5,674 nt of DNA, from the NCBI GenBank assembly GCA_031261905.1, contig JAISIS010000103.1, forward strand, positions 1 through 5,674, written 5' to 3'. The position numbers and the translations under genes were made by a program. Below the pieces are notes generated by a model, which made no database searches, was not told where the DNA came from, and was given only the letters and a program-made list of their open reading frames with translations. How positions within the stretch are numbered: the first letter of the stretch is position 1; each line of letters begins with the position of its first letter. Below, piece by piece: positions 5,624-5,674 of this stretch. The DNA comes from Burkholderiaceae bacterium (GTDB lineage: Bacteria; Pseudomonadota; Gammaproteobacteria; Burkholderiales; Burkholderiaceae_D).

Positions 5624-5674
5624 CGCTATTTACCAGTCCGGTTAAACCACCTACCATGTTACATATTGCAACAG
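5624..5674. other. Non-coding right edge
   Basis: Beyond the terminator about 50 bp remain with no recognisable gene. They contain ATGT-T-ACAT (5656-5664), a short perfect palindrome whose left part is another CATGTT (5655-5660). This may be the start of the next gene's control region, but too little is visible to say. Confidence 0.5.

Overview
The window looks like a stretch of beta-proteobacterial chromosome of intermediate G+C, most likely from the family Oxalobacteraceae and possibly Oxalobacter itself. This is inferred from three things: the cluster metG / DUF3460-like gene / scpA, with an ScpA N-terminus of beta-proteobacterial type; a ModE/LysR-type regulator with a periplasmic-binding-protein-like sensor domain; and a large OFA-family (oxalate:formate antiporter) MFS carrier. 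No rRNA, tRNA, CRISPR array, insertion sequence or prophage gene is visible.

Layout: positions 1-2502 hold a minus-strand housekeeping cluster, read right to left as metG (methionyl-tRNA synthetase, complete), a 66-codon DUF3460-like gene 23 bp downstream, and the first 57 codons of scpA (condensin kleisin), which run off the left edge. A 100-bp gap (2503-2602) carries a plausible sigma70-like metG promoter. Positions 2603-3685 encode, also on the minus strand, a one-component regulator with a winged HTH and a PBP-like ligand domain. A 190-bp divergent intergenic region (3686-3875) separates it from a plus-strand 556-codon OFA-type MFS transporter (3876-5546), which ends at a strong intrinsic terminator (5577-5623). 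The last 50 bp hold no gene.

The metG-scpA side is conserved core genome. The regulator and the divergent transporter look like a self-contained sense-and-transport module for a small carboxylate or oxyanion (formate or oxalate being the obvious guesses). The divergent region holds a perfect 7-6-7 palindrome built on CATGTT, flanked by two 12-bp direct repeats that contain the same core, which is a credible operator cluster. The transporter keeps the arginine equivalent to OxlT Arg272 but has tryptophan where OxlT has its essential Lys355, and it carries an additional C-terminal membrane segment. The substrate should therefore not simply be copied from OxlT. I see no wholly new system; the regulator/operator/transporter trio is the part most worth testing.
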